Shown here piece after piece: positions 59,623 to 61,904 of a stretch of 61,904 bases of DNA. The stretch spans positions 1-61,904 of the forward strand of contig WIXG01000410.1 in assembly GCA_009869945.1 (NCBI GenBank). Reading direction: 5' to 3'. How positions within the stretch are numbered: position 1 is the first letter of the stretch; every line of letters begins with the position of its first letter. The notes beneath the pieces are model-generated. The model did not search any database, was not told the DNA's origin, and saw nothing but the letters and a program-made list of their open reading frames with translations. This DNA is from Mesaphorura yosii. Taxonomy: Eukaryota; Arthropoda; Collembola; Poduromorpha; Tullbergiidae. A program made the position numbers and the translations under genes.

Positions 59623-60738
59623 ATGCAATTCCTGCCCGTGTCCTTATTGCTGCTGCTCCTCAGCAGCGCGGCGATCGTCGTTCATAGCCAGGGGAATCCC
59701 AAATGGGTGCTGACCACTGCAACGCTGCCCGTCGAAGCCCAAAATCTGAAGGCGATCTACGACGATCGAGACGACTCAATTTACTTGGTGGGAGGATTTA
59801 ATGCGCGTGCAGGCCCGTACCAAAATCAGGTCTGGAAGTACTCTCTGCAGAATGAGACGGTGGAGGTGCTGGGGCCTTTTGTCTCAGCTGAATGGGGCGG
59901 AGCCGCGCTTGGCGCCAATGCTAGCCAGGTCGTGTACCTGGGCGGTCTCACCAACAACAACGGTGTGCAGACTTACATCGCTGACGTCACGCTTTTTGAC
60001 TCGGCCGCCAACACGTCATCGGTGGTCAGCAGTCTCCCTGTTGGCCTGGACCAGTTTGGCACAGCGTGGGACCCTGTCTCGAGAGTGGCTTACGTGATGG
60101 GAGGGGAGGACCGGTACGCGGGCTCTTGCATCGATTCCATTCTGCGCTACAACTCGAGCAGTAACGTGATTGAGCGGGTGGCGACCATGCCCATGTGCAA
60201 GTCACGTGGCGCTGGGGTCTGGGACACTTCGCGTAATGTGGCGTACTACATTGACAACATGGGCAACGAAATCACGCAATACAACGTGACGAGCGGGAAT
60301 GCGACTGTGCTCACGACCCACATGCCCTACTATCCAGACGCCCCGGCAGCCGTGTACGTGGACGCTGAGGACGCCGTGTACGTGTTCGAGGCTCGTGCGG
60401 CAGGGCGATTCGATCCGTCAGCACAGACAGCCGCGCAGGTCTTCATCGATGACTATCCGTACATCAAAAACGCAGCGTACGTGTACGTTCCGAGGTTGGA
60501 CAGGATTTACATGTTTGGGGGGCTGGGCGGCTATTCCACTTGGTACCAGGACCAGATTTCGTATATTGATTTCGGGCGGCCTCCTCCAACCACGACCACC
60601 CAAGCCACTACCACCACCACAACAGCTAAGACAACAAAAAAGCCAACAACGACGACCAATGCGACAACCACACAGAAGCCACCGACGGTCAACGCCACAA
60701 CGACCAAAAACCCCGTGCAATGGTCGTTCTGGGGGTAA
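59623..60738 (+). CDS. Secreted kelch-type beta-propeller with Thr-rich tail
   Basis: Intronless, 371 residues from the ATG at 59623, chosen because it opens onto the signal peptide MQFLPVSLLLLLLSSAAIVV. About six propeller blades are marked by paired motifs such as SIYLVGGFNARAGP with VWKYSL, VVYLGGLTNNNG with VTLFD, VAYVMGGED with ILRYN, and RIYMFGGLGG with ISYIDF. Several N-x-S/T sites are present. The last 60 residues are a Thr/Lys/Pro mucin-like tail ending WSFWG. Kelch propellers are mostly intracellular; secreted ones with mucin tails are less common. The partner is unknown. Confidence 0.82.
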   Translation: MQFLPVSLLLLLLSSAAIVVHSQGNPKWVLTTATLPVEAQNLKAIYDDRDDSIYLVGGFNARAGPYQNQVWKYSLQNETVEVLGPFVSAEWGGAALGANASQVVYLGGLTNNNGVQTYIADVTLFDSAANTSSVVSSLPVGLDQFGTAWDPVSRVAYVMGGEDRYAGSCIDSILRYNSSSNVIERVATMPMCKSRGAGVWDTSRNVAYYIDNMGNEITQYNVTSGNATVLTTHMPYYPDAPAAVYVDAEDAVYVFEARAAGRFDPSAQTAAQVFIDDYPYIKNAAYVYVPRLDRIYMFGGLGGYSTWYQDQISYIDFGRPPPTTTTQATTTTTTAKTTKKPTTTTNATTTQKPPTVNATTTKNPVQWSFWG

Positions 60739-61340
60739 ATTGAGACCGGAGTGCTGGAAATACATCATGTGGAAAGACAATTCCTACTTCATTTTTTGCT
60801 TCAAATGCTTTACAATTTAAAAACTGCTTTACAATTTCCGTTTTGAATTTTTGAGTTTTGCTTGAATAACAATCAATTTGTGCATAGTGAAGAATCCATA
60901 CACCGGCGTCCTGAGTTATTAAAGTGCAGAGTTTGTTCCCGTGAACTAGCTTCGTTGGGGAGTAAACTCATCGGTGAATTACATTCAGAATATTAGGCTT
61001 AAGAATTTGTTTGTGACGAAATCACAGTTGCAATTTAAGACGACAATGTCAGAGCCTCGCACATATTAGTCATATATAAGTTCATTCTCATTTTGTCGTT
61101 GTGCTATTGGCGCCGTGCCCAGAATTTGCATGCAGTTGTTTTTGAATGTATAAGTTAAGAGTTGACATTGGCATTGCATCATTTTATTATTGCGTAAGGT
61201 GCGTTTGACTATGTCATCGTTACGCCTTAGGATGATTAGCTGCTGTTTGTCAGAAAGAAGTTAGGCATAAATCTTGACGTCCGTCAAAACGGTCAACAAT
61301 CAAGATAGATAGGATTTATAATTTGTCCGGCAGTCCAGTC
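60739..61340. other. Spacer, no gene recognised
   Basis: A+T-rich; nothing supported. Confidence 0.5.
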
Positions 61341-61344
61341 ATCG

Positions 61345-61904
61345 TCCAGACATGTAAATAAGCTTCTATCAGCGCTGCAGCACCAAAATACCTCCAGCAA
61401 AGAGCCGCTGCTGCTCCGAGGGTTTGGATCCGGTCTCGACCTGCTGGTGAAAGACTTTGGCATTGACTATAATGAAGTTCTCGGGTCGCAACGGGATCGT
61501 GTATCGCGACTTTTTAGACCACGCCCCCTGCAAGTGGCTGTAAAGACAAACAGGGACCTCGCCTCAACTGATGTCTACCTGCGCGCCATTCTGGAGAAGG
61601 CGAAAGTGCTCGCTACTTGGGCTCGCACCCAAACGTGTTTCAGTTTTTACGGGATTTGCCAGACGACTATTTGGACGCGCGTAAGAATTCAAAATTCGTA
61701 GCACAATTTTAAAAATTAAGTTCCCGCTAACTAAATTCATTACATGGCGCCTAATATTTTGCAGGTCACGTGTATCTTCTTTGCGAGCTTTGCCTTCTCC
61801 GGTCGCTCGAGACATTTTTACGGTCCACATCTCGTATCCACAAATTCAAAAATTGGCGACAACGAACACGGAGGAGTCGGAGTTGGCAGAATTGGCAAAC
61901 CGTG
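61345..61904 (+). pseudogene. Receptor tyrosine kinase remnant (partial at window end)
   Basis: Kinase subdomain pieces lie in order but in different frames: FGIDYNEVLGS, then NGIVYRDF (glycine loop region), then QVAVKTNRDLAS (the VAVK lysine) with DVYLRAILEKAKVLA. The next is YLGSHPNVFQFLRD, and after an intron (donor GTAAGA at 61681, acceptor CAG at 61763-61765) HVYLLCELCLLRSLETFLRS. At least two frameshifts break the first exon. The pattern is that of a receptor tyrosine kinase N-lobe. It runs off the window edge. Confidence 0.6.

Overview
This window is nuclear DNA from a eukaryote, most likely an arthropod. Genes are split by short GT-AG introns of roughly 60-350 bases, and there is much A+T-rich intergenic DNA. 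The gene families present are a takeout/JHBP-like lipid binder, a lipocalin, an ML/NPC2-like protein, a seven-pass gustatory-type receptor, a clip-less chymotrypsin-like protease, naked cuticle and a defensin-like peptide, which together fit arthropods. A springtail or another non-insect hexapod is my guess, but nothing here proves it.

Layout. 1-2.3 kb holds a broken C2H2 zinc-finger gene. 2.3-12.1 kb is dense: an intronless alpha-L-fucosidase (+), a takeout-like protein (-), a protein with two serine-protease domains (+) and an ABCA-like membrane protein without ATP-binding domains (-). 13.6-17.7 kb is a gene-free block (block A). 19.4-25.3 kb carries a minus-strand cluster of a small secreted eight-cysteine family: three intact genes, one frameshifted copy and one fragment. 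25.8-26.8 kb is proteasome subunit alpha 7. 27.4-29.6 kb is naked cuticle (nkd), followed by its 5 kb upstream block (block B, to 36.2 kb). 36.6-44.7 kb contains gene debris plus an intact lipocalin and a gustatory-type receptor. 46.3-48.0 kb is a second, five-exon alpha-L-fucosidase. 50.2-52.8 kb holds a four-repeat knottin-like protein and an NPC2-like protein. 53.6-58.8 kb is a truncated second nkd copy with its upstream block (block C). 59.0-60.7 kb has a defensin-like exon and a secreted kelch-type propeller. The window ends in a broken receptor tyrosine kinase.

The strongest signal is the relation of blocks A, B and C. They are three copies of one 4-5 kb noncoding segment. B and C lie directly upstream of an nkd gene; A is inverted and has no nkd exons. 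Their best preserved core is a cluster of TCF/LEF motifs (CTTTGATC), with GCCGCCR-type helper motifs beside it in A and B. nkd is known as a Wnt feedback target and antagonist, so these look like Wnt-response modules that were copied with, and in one case without, the gene they serve. A matching motif cluster lies in nkd intron 1.

All coordinates, splice sites and motif counts were read by eye. Family names rest on recognised motifs, not on database searches.
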